Numbered from the stretch's first letter, positions 44,680 through 54,417 are shown. The stretch: 64,000 nucleotides of DNA from Amarolinea sp964580725 (GCA_964580725.1 CAZOLV010000013.1:8148-72147); one strand, 5' to 3'. Translations and numbers: made by a program. Notes: a model not told the origin generated them from the sequence alone.

Positions 44680-45943
44680 TCTATTGGTCATTGGGGCTGG
44701 CTTGAGCGGCCTGTTTGCCGCCATCACAGCCGCGCGGGCCGGCCTGAAGGTGCGCTTGATTGCCAAGGGCCTGGGCGCTACGCATTGGGCGGCCGGGACG
44801 GTGGATGTGTTGGGCTATGCGCCGGCGGCAGTCGCCGCGCCCGGCCTGGTACAGCGCCCACTGCAGGCGTTTTCGGCCCTGCCCGCTGCCCATCCCTATC
44901 ACCTGATTGGCGCAGATGGGGTCAGGGCGGCGCTGAACGCCTTTCAGACCCTCAGCCAGGAAGTTGGCCTGCCTTACATCGGCGACCCCAACGGGCAGAA
45001 CCTGCTGCTGCCGTCGCCGGTGGGGGCCGCGCGCCCAACACTGTTGGCGCCGCTGGCGCAGAGCCAGGGCGATCTGGAGCGGCGCGACCCGCTGCTCTTC
45101 GTCGGTTTCAGCGGCCTGCGCGATGTCTACCCCGAACTGCTGGCGGCCAATCTGCGCAAACAGGGCTTCCAGGCGCGGGCGGCGTTCGTTCCGCTGCCCC
45201 ACGAGCAGCAGGATCGCAATACCATCCAGTTGGCCCGTGGTCTGGACGATCCGACGCGGCGCGCCCGCCTCGCCAGCGAGATCAGGCGCATCGCCAGGCC
45301 AGGCGAACGCATCGGCCTGCCGGCCGTGCTCGGCCTGCACGACCATGCGCAGGCACTGGCCGATCTGCAGGCCCAGACAGGCGCCGTCATCTTCGAGTTT
45401 CCCACCCTGCCGCCCAGCGCGCCAGGCATGCGCCTGCATCTGGCGCTGCGCCGCCAGCTCGAACAGATGGGGGCGACGGTGGAGATCGGCATGGAGGGCA
45501 TCGGCTTTCATGGCTTCGACGGCTTCGACCAGGCCCAAGACGGCATCATCGCCTGGGTCGAAACTGCGACCAGCACACGGCCGCTACGACAGCGCGCCGG
45601 GCACTTCCTGTTGGCGACCGGCGGCATCCTGGGCGGAGGCTTCAACAGCAACCACCTGGGACGGGTGTGGGAAGTCATCTTCGACCTGCCGCTGACTGTG
45701 CCGCAGGAGCGCCATCTGTGGCTGCAACCGCGCTTCGTGGAAGGCCAGCCGGTCTTCTGCGGCGGCGTGATGGTCAACGAGGCCTGGCAGCCGGCGCACG
45801 CCGATGGAACGCCGATCTACCGAAACCTGTGGGCGGCGGGCGGCCTGCTGGCCGGCGGAGATTACATTCAGGAGCGCAGCCTGGAAGGGGTTGCCCTGGC
45901 GAGTGGGCATGCGGCGGCGCAGCGCCTCAGTCAGACGGCCTGA
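44672..45943 (+). CDS. glpB: GlpB, anaerobic glycerol-3-phosphate dehydrogenase subunit B
   Basis: 423 residues. N-terminal FAD motif LLVIGAGLSGLFAAITAARAG and ATHWAAGTVDVLGY, typical of GlpB, with the C-terminal NLWAAGGLLAGGDYIQE. It is a flavoprotein partner of GlpA. The start overlaps glpA. Confidence 0.94.
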   Translation: MVDLLVIGAGLSGLFAAITAARAGLKVRLIAKGLGATHWAAGTVDVLGYAPAAVAAPGLVQRPLQAFSALPAAHPYHLIGADGVRAALNAFQTLSQEVGLPYIGDPNGQNLLLPSPVGAARPTLLAPLAQSQGDLERRDPLLFVGFSGLRDVYPELLAANLRKQGFQARAAFVPLPHEQQDRNTIQLARGLDDPTRRARLASEIRRIARPGERIGLPAVLGLHDHAQALADLQAQTGAVIFEFPTLPPSAPGMRLHLALRRQLEQMGATVEIGMEGIGFHGFDGFDQAQDGIIAWVETATSTRPLRQRAGHFLLATGGILGGGFNSNHLGRVWEVIFDLPLTVPQERHLWLQPRFVEGQPVFCGGVMVNEAWQPAHADGTPIYRNLWAAGGLLAGGDYIQERSLEGVALASGHAAAQRLSQTA

Positions 45944-45980
45944 CCAGGCTCGTCTTCTGGCATGAACGGATGATTCAACT

Positions 45981-47249
45981 ATGCATACCATTTCATGGCG
46001 CTCGGTTGGCGAGTCGCTCGACGAGTGCATCAAATGCAACATCTGCACCAGTTACTGTCCGGTGAGCGCCGTGACAGATCAGTTCCACGGCCCCAAGTAT
46101 TCGGGGCCGCAAGCGCAGCGTTTTCGCGAAAACGGGCAGCCCCATTCGCCCGATCATTCGGTTGACTACTGCTCCGGCTGCCGTGTCTGCAACGAGGTCT
46201 GCCCAACGGGGGTGCGCATTGCCGAGATCAACGCCCGCGCCCGCGCCCAGATCGCCGCCGAACACGGCATCCCCCTGCGCAACCGCCTGTTGGGCCGCAA
46301 CGAAACGTTGGGCAAGGTGGGCAGCTATGCGCCGGCGCTGGCCAACTTTGCGCTGCACAACCCGCTCAGCCGCTTCATGGCGGACAAGGTGATGGGCATC
46401 GCACGCGAGGCGCCGCTGCCGTACTGGAGCACAAGCGGAACGTTTGGCGACTGGATGAAACGAACGGCGTCGCGACGTCTGCGCTCTGACAAGAAAGTGG
46501 TCTATTTTCACGGCTGCGCCACCATGTACTACGAACCGTTCATCGGTCAGGCGGCGGTGTTGGTCTTCGAACACCAGGGCTACGAAGTGATCGTGCCCAA
46601 ACAGAACTGCTGCGGTTTGCCCCTGCTCAGCAATGGTGAGTTCGACACGGCGCGCAGCTATCATCAACACAACGTAGATTCCCTCGCCAGCTACGCCGCC
46701 CAGGGCTACCCGGTGGTGGGAACGAGCACCAGTTGCACGCTGACCCTGAAAGAGGAAGCGCCCGAACTTCTGGATATGGAAGGCGCCGAAGTGCACCAAC
46801 TGGCGATGGGGGTGTGGGACATCTCCGAATGGTTGCGCGACCTGGACGAGCGGGGCGAGTTGCGCACCGATTTCCAGCGCCTGGAGATGCTGCTGCCGTA
46901 TCATGCGCCTTGCCAGTACCGGGCGCACCGGGTGGGCAAACCGGCGCTGGAACTGCTGCAGCGCATCCCCGGCCTCGACGTGCACGATTCGCACGCGCCC
47001 TGCTGCGGCATCGCCGGCACCTATGGCTACAAGACCGAAAAGTACCAGATCGCCATGGATGTCGGAGCCGAACTCTTCGCATTCGTGCAGGCGCAGGGCG
47101 ACGCCGCCGAAGTCACCGCCTGCGATTCGGAGACCTGTCGCTGGCAGATGGAACACGGCACCGGCAAGCCCAGCCGTCACCCCATCGAAATTCTGGCCGC
47201 CGCCTATGGGCTGTACGACCTGGCAAAGCGCCGGCCTCTCGGAGAATAG
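45981..47249 (+). CDS. glpC: GlpC, membrane-linked iron-sulphur subunit
   Basis: 422 residues. Two 4Fe-4S motifs (CIKCNICTSYCP and CSGCRVCNEVCP) and two CCG-type domains (NCCGLP; PCCGIAG) that form a heterodisulphide-reductase-like module. GlpC passes electrons from GlpAB to quinone. No transmembrane helix is obvious, so membrane contact is peripheral, as expected for this subunit. Confidence 0.94.
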   Translation: MHTISWRSVGESLDECIKCNICTSYCPVSAVTDQFHGPKYSGPQAQRFRENGQPHSPDHSVDYCSGCRVCNEVCPTGVRIAEINARARAQIAAEHGIPLRNRLLGRNETLGKVGSYAPALANFALHNPLSRFMADKVMGIAREAPLPYWSTSGTFGDWMKRTASRRLRSDKKVVYFHGCATMYYEPFIGQAAVLVFEHQGYEVIVPKQNCCGLPLLSNGEFDTARSYHQHNVDSLASYAAQGYPVVGTSTSCTLTLKEEAPELLDMEGAEVHQLAMGVWDISEWLRDLDERGELRTDFQRLEMLLPYHAPCQYRAHRVGKPALELLQRIPGLDVHDSHAPCCGIAGTYGYKTEKYQIAMDVGAELFAFVQAQGDAAEVTACDSETCRWQMEHGTGKPSRHPIEILAAAYGLYDLAKRRPLGE

Positions 47250-47256
47250 GCGCCGC

Positions 47257-47853
47257 ATGATGTCGCAAACCCCGGGCGCCTGGACGCCGCTCGCATGGGA
47301 ACGGGCCTGGGCGCCCTACGACGAGCAGACCTACGCCGCCGCGCTCGCCCTGGTGCGCCCGGACGACGTGGTGTTGGACATCGGCGCCGGTGATTTGCGC
47401 CTGGCGCGCCGCCTGGCGCACCGCTGCCGGCAGGTGATCGCCGTCGAACGTCAGGCGCACCTGCTGGCGCAGGGCAGCCTGCAGCCGTTGCCCGACAACC
47501 TGCGCGTGGTGTGCGCCGACGCCTGGCGCCGGCCGCTGCCGGCGGGCGCGACGGTGGCGGTGCTGTTGATGCGTCACTGCCGGCAGGTTGGCGCACTCAT
47601 GCAGCGCCTGCGCAACGCCGGCTGCCGGCGCCTGGTCACCAATGCGCGCAGCCGCCTGGGCGTCGAACTGATCGAACTGCAGGGCGGCATCCCCTGGGCG
47701 CGGCTGGCCGGCGGCTGGTTCGGCTGTCGCTGCGGCGCCGCCGGCTTCAAGCCGCTCGCCCCACAGGCCCTGACCGCCAGCCTGCTGGAGGAGATGCACG
47801 AAGTGCTCGATTGTCCCTCCTGTCAGGAAAAGAACGCCGCCCTGCCTGCGTAG
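47257..47853 (+). CDS. Small SAM-dependent methyltransferase inside the glycerol operon
   Basis: 198 residues. Motif I LDIGAGDLRLARRLA and the acidic VIAVERQ motif II indicate a KsgA/Erm-like Rossmann fold, but the catalytic N-L-P-Y-type motif is not visible. The C-terminal part carries Cys pairs (CRCG; CPSC), perhaps a metal site. It begins 7 bases after glpC and ends 45 bases before dhaM, so it is an operon member. Its substrate and its link to glycerol metabolism are unknown. Confidence 0.75.
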   Translation: MMSQTPGAWTPLAWERAWAPYDEQTYAAALALVRPDDVVLDIGAGDLRLARRLAHRCRQVIAVERQAHLLAQGSLQPLPDNLRVVCADAWRRPLPAGATVAVLLMRHCRQVGALMQRLRNAGCRRLVTNARSRLGVELIELQGGIPWARLAGGWFGCRCGAAGFKPLAPQALTASLLEEMHEVLDCPSCQEKNAALPA

Positions 47854-47898
47854 AGGCCAGTGGCGACCAGTAGACAGAAGAGAGAAGAAGATTACTCC

Positions 47899-50454
47899 AT
47901 GGTTGGGCTTGTCATCGTTTCGCACAGCTACTGGCTGGCGCAGGGCATTTTGGAGCTTGCGCACCAGATGGCGCCGCCCGCAATGAAGATCGCCGCCGCT
48001 GGCGGCTTGGACGGCCCCGAACGAGCCTTGGGCACCGACCCCTTCCTGGTGCAAAAGGCCATCGAAGCCGCTGACGACCCCGACGGCGTCCTGGTCCTGA
48101 TGGACCTGGGCAGCGCCATTCTCAGCGCCGAAATGGCGCTCGACTTCATGGCCGAGGAGACGCGCCAGCGCGTGCTGTTGTGTGAAGCGCCGCTGGTCGA
48201 AGGCGCGCTGGCCGCCGCCGTGCAGGCAGGGCTGGGCAGCAACCTGGCCACGGTCGCCGCCGAGGCGCGCAATGCCCTGTTGCCCAAAACTGCGCAACTG
48301 GCGGCGCCGGTCAACCCGCTGCCTGTTGCGCCGAAGCCGAACGCCGAGGCCGAGGCTCAGTGCGTGCGGCTGCCGGTGCGCAATCGCCTGGGGCTGCACG
48401 CCCGTCCGGCGGCCATCTTCGTGCAAACCGTGGCCCGTTTCGACGCCAAAGCGACGGTGCGCAACCTCAGCCGCAACGGGCCGGCGGTAGACGCCCGTAG
48501 CATCAACCTGGTGGCGACGCAGGCGATTCGGCAGGGAGACGAGGTCGAGGTCTGCGCCGAGGGACGTGAGGCCGCCGCCCTGCTGGCCGCCCTGCAACAG
48601 CTCGCCGCTGATGGTTTTGGCGACGGCATCGAACCCGTCACTGCGCCAACCGCAGCCCCGCACGCACCGGCTGTCACACACCCACCCGCTGCCGCCCCAA
48701 TGCCGCGCCACGACGCTGGCGAGTCGGCGCACCACTGGCGCGGCGTGGCCGCCGCCCCTGGTATTGCCCTCGGCCCCGCCCGCCGCTTCCAAGCTGTGAC
48801 GCCCACCGCCCCGCCCCGTCGCCAGGTTGCCCACCCTGCTGCCGAATGGGAACGGCTGCTGCTAGCGATCCAGGCCACGCGGCGGCGCATCGAAGCCACG
48901 CGTGACCACATGCAAGCGCAGGGCGCCGGCGACGAGGCGCTCATCTTCACCGCCCATCTCCTCTTTCTGGACGACCCCGCCCTGCTCGACCCGGCGCATG
49001 ACACCATCTTCGGCCAGGCCTGCAACGCCGAAGCCGCCTGGCTCGGCGCCGTCGAGGCCACGGCCGGCGCCTATGCCGCGCTGGCCGAACCCTACCTGCA
49101 GGCGCGCGCCGCCGATGTGCGCGATGTGGGGCAGCAGGTGCTGCTGGCGCTGTTGGGTCACAACGCCGGTGCGCTGCGCTTGAGCACACCGGGCATCCTG
49201 ATCGCAGACGACCTGGCGCCCAGCGAGACGGCGAACCTGGAGCGGCCGATGGTCATGGCCCTCTGCACGGCGGGCGGCGGCCCCACCTCGCACACCGCCA
49301 TCCTGGCGCGCAGCCTGGGTATCCCCGCCGTCGTCGGTCTCGGCCCTCGCCTGCTCGCCCTGCCCGAAAGCACCCTCCTGGCCGTGGACGGGGACAGTGG
49401 GCAAGTGTGGATCGAGCCGAATGCGGAGGAGCAGCGGGTGTGGACAGAACGCAGCGCGGCCTGGCAAGCGGCGCGCTGCGAGGCCACGGCATCCAGCCAT
49501 CTGCCGGCGACAACGCTGGACGGGACGCGGGTGGAAGTGGTGGCCAACATCGGCAGTGTGGCCGATGCTCGCCAGGCGCTGGAGATGGGGGCAGAGGGCG
49601 TTGGCCTGCTGCGCACCGAGTTCCTGTACCTCGGGCGGACGCAAGCGCCGTCAGAAGAAGAGCAGGAGGAGATTTACCGCGCCATCTTCACGGTGATGGG
49701 ACAACGGCCGGTGGTGGCGCGCACGCTCGATGTCGGTGGGGACAAGGACTTGCCTTACGTCAACCTGGGGCATGAGGACAACCCGTTCCTGGGGGCGCGC
49801 GCCCTGCGGCTCTACCGCGAGCGGCCCGATCTGATCGAGCCGCAGTTGCGCGCCCTTCTGCGCGCGGGGGCCGGGCGGCGGCTGCGCATCATGTTTCCCA
49901 TGGCGGCGATTTCTGCCGAGGTGATGCTGGCGCGCAGCCTGGTGGAAGATGCGCAGCGGGCCGTGGCCGCGACCGGCGTAGCGCCGCCGGCAGAGCTGCA
50001 GGTCGGGGTGATGATCGAGATTCCAGCGGCGGCGCTGTTGGCCGAGAAACTGGCGCCCCTGGTTGATTTCTTCAGTATCGGCACCAACGACCTGACGCAG
50101 TACACGATGGCGGCGGAGCGCGGCAACCCGCGTGTGGCCTATTTGAACGATGCGCTGCACCCGGCGGTGTTGCGCCTGATTGCGCAGACGATCACAGCGG
50201 CGCATGCGCATGGCCGCTGGGTGGGGGTGTGCGGAGAGCTGGCGGGTGACCCGACGGCGATCCCGGTGTTATTGGGCCTGGGCCTGGACGAGTTCAGCAT
50301 GAACCCAACGGCGATCCCGACGGCCAAGCAACTGCTGCGCAGACTCGACCGCGCCGCCTCGGCGCAACTGGCGCAAACGGCGCTGGCCTGCGACTCGGCG
50401 GCGGCGGTGCGTGCGGCGGTGCAGGCAGTAGTTGGGACGGGAGAGCGGAGATAG
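47899..50454 (+). CDS. dhaM: DhaM-HPr-Enzyme I fusion (PEP-dependent phosphoryl donor for DHA kinase)
   Basis: 851 residues with three modules. The EIIA-Man-like DhaM domain (1-125) has the phosphorylated His9 in VIVSHS. The HPr domain (about 155-240) has His167 in RLGLHARPAA. A full-length Enzyme I (about 285-845) has His465 in GGPTSHTAIL, the PEP-binding SIGTNDLTQY, and Cys778 in GVCGELAGD. E. coli DhaM has only a truncated Enzyme I domain, whereas here the PEP-binding part is present. The chain would be PEP, EI, HPr, DhaM, then DhaL. The start is chosen at MVGLVIVSHS, with AGAGAAGAAG upstream. Confidence 0.93.
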   Translation: MVGLVIVSHSYWLAQGILELAHQMAPPAMKIAAAGGLDGPERALGTDPFLVQKAIEAADDPDGVLVLMDLGSAILSAEMALDFMAEETRQRVLLCEAPLVEGALAAAVQAGLGSNLATVAAEARNALLPKTAQLAAPVNPLPVAPKPNAEAEAQCVRLPVRNRLGLHARPAAIFVQTVARFDAKATVRNLSRNGPAVDARSINLVATQAIRQGDEVEVCAEGREAAALLAALQQLAADGFGDGIEPVTAPTAAPHAPAVTHPPAAAPMPRHDAGESAHHWRGVAAAPGIALGPARRFQAVTPTAPPRRQVAHPAAEWERLLLAIQATRRRIEATRDHMQAQGAGDEALIFTAHLLFLDDPALLDPAHDTIFGQACNAEAAWLGAVEATAGAYAALAEPYLQARAADVRDVGQQVLLALLGHNAGALRLSTPGILIADDLAPSETANLERPMVMALCTAGGGPTSHTAILARSLGIPAVVGLGPRLLALPESTLLAVDGDSGQVWIEPNAEEQRVWTERSAAWQAARCEATASSHLPATTLDGTRVEVVANIGSVADARQALEMGAEGVGLLRTEFLYLGRTQAPSEEEQEEIYRAIFTVMGQRPVVARTLDVGGDKDLPYVNLGHEDNPFLGARALRLYRERPDLIEPQLRALLRAGAGRRLRIMFPMAAISAEVMLARSLVEDAQRAVAATGVAPPAELQVGVMIEIPAAALLAEKLAPLVDFFSIGTNDLTQYTMAAERGNPRVAYLNDALHPAVLRLIAQTITAAHAHGRWVGVCGELAGDPTAIPVLLGLGLDEFSMNPTAIPTAKQLLRRLDRAASAQLAQTALACDSAAAVRAAVQAVVGTGERR

Positions 50455-50463
50455 AAAGAACGC

Positions 50464-52932
50464 TCAACCCAACCCGCCAGACCAGACCAACGCAAAATCC
50501 TGCGGGCCGCGCGGCACGTTGTGCGCACGCACCGTCAACAGATAACGCCCCGCCGCCGGGCTGGCGATGACGACCATCTCCACGTTGTTCTTGCGATCGA
50601 AGTTGCGGTTGTACGGCGCCCCAAACTGGTTGCCGTGATAGTTCTGCCCGTCTGGCGCCGTAACGATCAAATCGAGATCGTTGATCAGATTGATCGTCTG
50701 GCTGGCGGAGCTGGGAAAGTCGGTCCACACCAGCGTCGCCTTGAACGGGATGCTGCCGTCGCTCACGATGGCGCTCAGCCGCACGGAACGGCCCGTCACC
50801 AAACCGCGCACACGATCATACATGCTGATTGCGCGCGGCAGCGCCGGTTGCACCGACTCGGCGACATTGAGATGTCCCCATCCTTGTTCGAAGTCATACG
50901 GTGCGCCGCCAGTGGCGCCATAGCGATAGGGGCGATAGGTGGCGCCGTGCAGCAGCAGCGCCTTGAGCAGGGCAGCGCTTGGATTGCGCCGCCCGTGTTG
51001 GCGCAGGAATTGGCGCAGCAGGGCTACGGCGCCAGTGGCCAGGGGCGTCGCCATGCTGGTGCCGCCGTTCACCAGATAGTCCGCTGTCAGCGGCGAGTAT
51101 TCGCCCCAACCGTGCCGGCCGCCGCTCAGGTGGTGCGAACGCGTCGAGACGATGTTGGTGCCGGGCGCGACGATGTCCGGCTTGATACGGCCATCGCGCG
51201 TGGGGCCGCGGCTGCTGAACGCCGCGATGTCGGCGCCGTTGTCACTGACGCGATCGGTGCGAATGGGGTCGCGGCCATAGCTGCGCGGCCAAAGCTGCCC
51301 CCAGGCGGCCTGATAGCCGGCGTTGGCGCGTTCGCTTTCGGCGGCGCCGACGGTGATGCAATTCTTGGCGGTAGCCGGCGGCGTCACACTGGTCGGATCT
51401 ATTTTGCCGTCGCGATCATAGTCAACGCCGTCGTTACCCGCGGCCACCAACGTCACGAAATCCTTGTGTTCCCAGACGAAACGGTCGAGCGCCTCGCAGT
51501 AGTTGTCATAGGCGCCAAGAGCGCCGCCGCCCCAACTGTTGTTGTGAATCCGGACACCAGCCTCGTATGCTTTTTCGAAGAAGGCGTAGAGGTCAGCCGG
51601 CAGTCCGGCAAGTCCAAAAGGGGCGGGGTCTCGGCCGTAACGCTGGCGAAACGCCTGGCGGTAGGCGGGCGTCCACTCCAGTTTCTGTTCGATGGCCTGA
51701 AAGACAAGCGTGGCTTCGGGCGCCAAGCCGCGAATCACCTCGTTGTGCTGCGCCGACGCGGCCCCAGAGCCGAGGGCCGAGCCGGCGACGTGTGTACCGT
51801 GTCCGGAGTCCAGGTCTGCCGGGCCATCGTTGCCGTCCTTGTTGAGAATGACGCTGTTGTAGTCGGCCGAAATGGGCCAGCTTTGAATGGCAGCCACGCG
51901 CCCGGCGAAATCAGGGTGGATGGTGGCCGTATCTCCCGAATCGAGACCGGTGTCGGCCACACCGATCACCTCCCCTTTGCCGGTCAGTCCCGGCTCGTTG
52001 GGCGACATCACCGCCAGTGCGCCCATCAGGCGGGCAGCGATGTTGTTGCGCACCTGCCGCAGCAGGAACTGATCCACCGACTTGACGCCGTGGATGTAGG
52101 CCAGATCCATCACTTTGGCCTGCAGGTCGGGCGTTGCCGGCGGAAAGGAAACGGTCGCCACCACGGTCATCTTGTTCAGCGCCCCGCTCACCTCGCCGCC
52201 CAGGGCCTCGATGGTCGGAACTGCTGCTTGAAGCTGTTCGGGCGTGAAGAAACGGACGGTGAATGTGCTGAGCAGCGGCTCGGCCGGCGGCGCTTCGGCG
52301 ACACCGCCCGCCTGACTCTCGCCTTTGGCGGTGACGGTCATGCTGCCGTCGTCCGTGTGCGAGCCATCCCCTTCGCCGGTGGACGCGGCCGCGCCATGAT
52401 TCTGAGGCGGCGCCCACCGGCGCTGCGGCTCTTCCAGGTTCTGGCGCAGTTCCGGCGATACGCGCAGGTTCGGCTCGTAGTAGCCAACCCACCGCACCCA
52501 CGGCAGGTTGCTCACGTTTTGATAGGCATCGGGCGTCAGTTCGACGACATACGCATACGAAGGTAGCGGTTCGCGCAGGACGCCGCCCGCTCTCTCGACA
52601 GCCTGCAGCCACTCGGCTTTGATCGGCCCGATGAACTGCACCAGGTAATGATGTGGCGCGTCCTCGTGAGCGTCCACGCCGCGGGCGGCGCGCCGGTAGG
52701 TGGGAAACTCCAACGGGGAGATGGAGGTGTCTACCGTCTCGCCCCCCACATCAATCTGGTTGATTCCCTCCAGCACTTCGAGCGAATAGCCACTGGCGAG
52801 CAGGTGAGCGATCTGTTCGTCGCTGACTTCCACCAGCAATGAATCGGGATAGGCCGTCAGAACGGTCGAGACCCATGTTTGCAGCGTGCGCTGCTGGCGT
52901 TTATTGGCATAAACGACGGCTGTATGGAGCAT
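50464..52932 (-). CDS. Subtilisin-like serine protease (S8 family)
   Basis: 822 residues. Catalytic Asp327 (GVADTGLD), His378 (SGHGTHVAG), oxyanion Asn in VAAGNDG, and Ser626 (GGTSMATP). A long N-terminal region (1-300), with Gly/Ser/Asp-rich linkers, may be a pro-domain or fibronectin-like segments. The C-terminal part (about 690-822) is a beta-sandwich P-domain-like region. No signal peptide is seen after the start, which is fixed by a strong SD (AAGGAGG); export is therefore unclear. It converges on dhaM with 9 bases between the stops. Confidence 0.9.
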   Translation of the reverse strand: MLHTAVVYANKRQQRTLQTWVSTVLTAYPDSLLVEVSDEQIAHLLASGYSLEVLEGINQIDVGGETVDTSISPLEFPTYRRAARGVDAHEDAPHHYLVQFIGPIKAEWLQAVERAGGVLREPLPSYAYVVELTPDAYQNVSNLPWVRWVGYYEPNLRVSPELRQNLEEPQRRWAPPQNHGAAASTGEGDGSHTDDGSMTVTAKGESQAGGVAEAPPAEPLLSTFTVRFFTPEQLQAAVPTIEALGGEVSGALNKMTVVATVSFPPATPDLQAKVMDLAYIHGVKSVDQFLLRQVRNNIAARLMGALAVMSPNEPGLTGKGEVIGVADTGLDSGDTATIHPDFAGRVAAIQSWPISADYNSVILNKDGNDGPADLDSGHGTHVAGSALGSGAASAQHNEVIRGLAPEATLVFQAIEQKLEWTPAYRQAFRQRYGRDPAPFGLAGLPADLYAFFEKAYEAGVRIHNNSWGGGALGAYDNYCEALDRFVWEHKDFVTLVAAGNDGVDYDRDGKIDPTSVTPPATAKNCITVGAAESERANAGYQAAWGQLWPRSYGRDPIRTDRVSDNGADIAAFSSRGPTRDGRIKPDIVAPGTNIVSTRSHHLSGGRHGWGEYSPLTADYLVNGGTSMATPLATGAVALLRQFLRQHGRRNPSAALLKALLLHGATYRPYRYGATGGAPYDFEQGWGHLNVAESVQPALPRAISMYDRVRGLVTGRSVRLSAIVSDGSIPFKATLVWTDFPSSASQTINLINDLDLIVTAPDGQNYHGNQFGAPYNRNFDRKNNVEMVVIASPAAGRYLLTVRAHNVPRGPQDFALVWSGGLG

Positions 52933-53156
52933 CGCAAAACCTCCTTTGCAGTCTTTGTGCAATGTACTGTCGTGCGGCCTGCGCTTGACAGCTCCAACCC
53001 GTAGCCGATGTCGGTCGGCGCAGACCGGACGATTGAAATCGCACCTGAGGGGCCTGTGGCCACGCGCCCACCGGCGTGGGCGCGTTCCGTGGGGCGAATC
53101 AGACCGTAGTGTAGCACCAGATGTCCTGCGGCGCAAGCCGCGCGGCCGGGCCAGGA

Positions 53157-53185
53157 TTGCCGGCTGGCCTCTTTTGCACTACAAT
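53157..53185 (+). promoter_or_regulatory. Promoter of the GNAT-like gene
   Basis: TTGCCG (53157-53162), 17-base spacer, TACAAT (53180-53185), 62 bases before the start codon. The rest of the 52932-53248 gap shows nothing else. Confidence 0.6.
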
Positions 53186-53247
53186 TCGCATATGCGGGTC
53201 GCACCGCTGTTTGTCTCTGGCCTGATTCTGCATTGGGGGGGTTCGTC

Positions 53248-54396
53248 ATGCCGCAGCCATTCGAGAACTTCGAGAACTTCGAGATTATGGAAATTGACAC
53301 CGATCACCGCTACTGGCGCCAGCAGTTCTTGCATCTGCCGTTTCGCCTCTACCGTCACGTCCCGCAGTGGGTGCCGCCGCTGGCGTCCGAAGCGGCGCGC
53401 ATGTTGAATCGGTCAAGCCATCCCTTCTACGAGCACTCCGACGCGGCGTTTTTTCTGGCGCGACGCGCCGGCGAGACGATTGGTCGCCTGGCCGTGCTCG
53501 ACAACGCCAACTACAACGCCTTCAACAACGAGCGCAGCGCCTTCTTCTGCCTGTTCGAGTGTGCGCCGGAGCGTGACGTAGCAGTCGCCCTGTTCGAACG
53601 GGGCTTTGCCTGGGCGCGGGCGCGCCGGCTCGACGTCATCAAGGGGCCGCGCGGGCTGAGCGCGCTGGACGGGATTGGGCTGCTGGTCAAAGGTTTCGAG
53701 CATCGCCCCGCCTTCGGCATCCCCTACAACCTGCCCTACTATCCGGCGCTCGTCGAAGCGGCCGGATTCGAACGCAGCGACGATTCGGTCTCCGGCTATC
53801 TTGGCCCCAACACCCAGTTCCCGGAGAAGATCCATCAGGTGTCGGCGCTGGTGCAGAAGCGGCGCGGACTGCACGTGGTGCGTATGGAATCACGACGCGA
53901 GGCGCTGGCGTTGGCGCCGCGCCTGGGCGATCTGTACAACGCGGCGCTGGGCGGCGTCAGCGGCGGCGTCCCCTTGACCGAGCGCGAGTCGCACGCCATC
54001 GCCATGCAAATCTTGCTCTACGCCGACCCCAAGCTGATCAAGATCGTGATGAAGGGGGACGAGCCGGTCGGTTTTCTGCTGGCCTATCCCGACGTGTCCG
54101 CGGCCGTGCAGCGCACCGGCGGGCGCATCTGGCCCCTGGGATGGATTCAGATGCTGCGCGAGGTCAAGCGCAGCCGTTGGGTCAACATCAACGGCGCCGG
54201 CATCGTCGAGCAGTACCGCGGCCTGGGCGGCATGGCCATCCTCTTCAGCGAGATGCAGAAGAGCGTGGCCGAGGGCGGCTTCCTCCATGCCGATCTGGTG
54301 CAGGTCAGCGTGTCCAACGACAACATGCAGCGCGAGCTGCGCGACCTGGGCGTTGACTTCTACAAGATGCACCGGCAGTATGTGCGGCGGCTGTGA
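53248..54396 (+). CDS. GNAT-like acyltransferase domain protein
   Basis: 382 residues, no exact family recognised. The second half reads like a GNAT fold: IKIVMKGDEPVGFLLAYPD, then INGAGIVEQYRGLGGMAIL with a R-G-L-G-G-like coenzyme A loop, and SVSNDNMQRELRDLGVDFYK. The first part (HRYWRQQFLHLPFRLY; GPRGLSALDG) is characteristic of Chloroflexota proteins of this size. Acyl transfer is likely but the substrate is unknown. The ATG at 53248 is chosen because a run of G precedes it by 6 bases; residues 4-9 come from a short DNA duplication. Confidence 0.65.
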   Translation: MPQPFENFENFEIMEIDTDHRYWRQQFLHLPFRLYRHVPQWVPPLASEAARMLNRSSHPFYEHSDAAFFLARRAGETIGRLAVLDNANYNAFNNERSAFFCLFECAPERDVAVALFERGFAWARARRLDVIKGPRGLSALDGIGLLVKGFEHRPAFGIPYNLPYYPALVEAAGFERSDDSVSGYLGPNTQFPEKIHQVSALVQKRRGLHVVRMESRREALALAPRLGDLYNAALGGVSGGVPLTERESHAIAMQILLYADPKLIKIVMKGDEPVGFLLAYPDVSAAVQRTGGRIWPLGWIQMLREVKRSRWVNINGAGIVEQYRGLGGMAILFSEMQKSVAEGGFLHADLVQVSVSNDNMQRELRDLGVDFYKMHRQYVRRL

Positions 54397-54417
54397 ACTC
54401 TCCGCTGTCAGCGCCCA

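Noticed and set aside
47257..47853. KsgA, the 16S rRNA dimethyltransferase
   Set aside because: Too short and lacks the catalytic motif; only the SAM-binding fold is similar.
50521..52566. A 681-residue plus-strand open frame
   Set aside because: Antisense to the subtilase with an intact catalytic triad; no motifs of its own.
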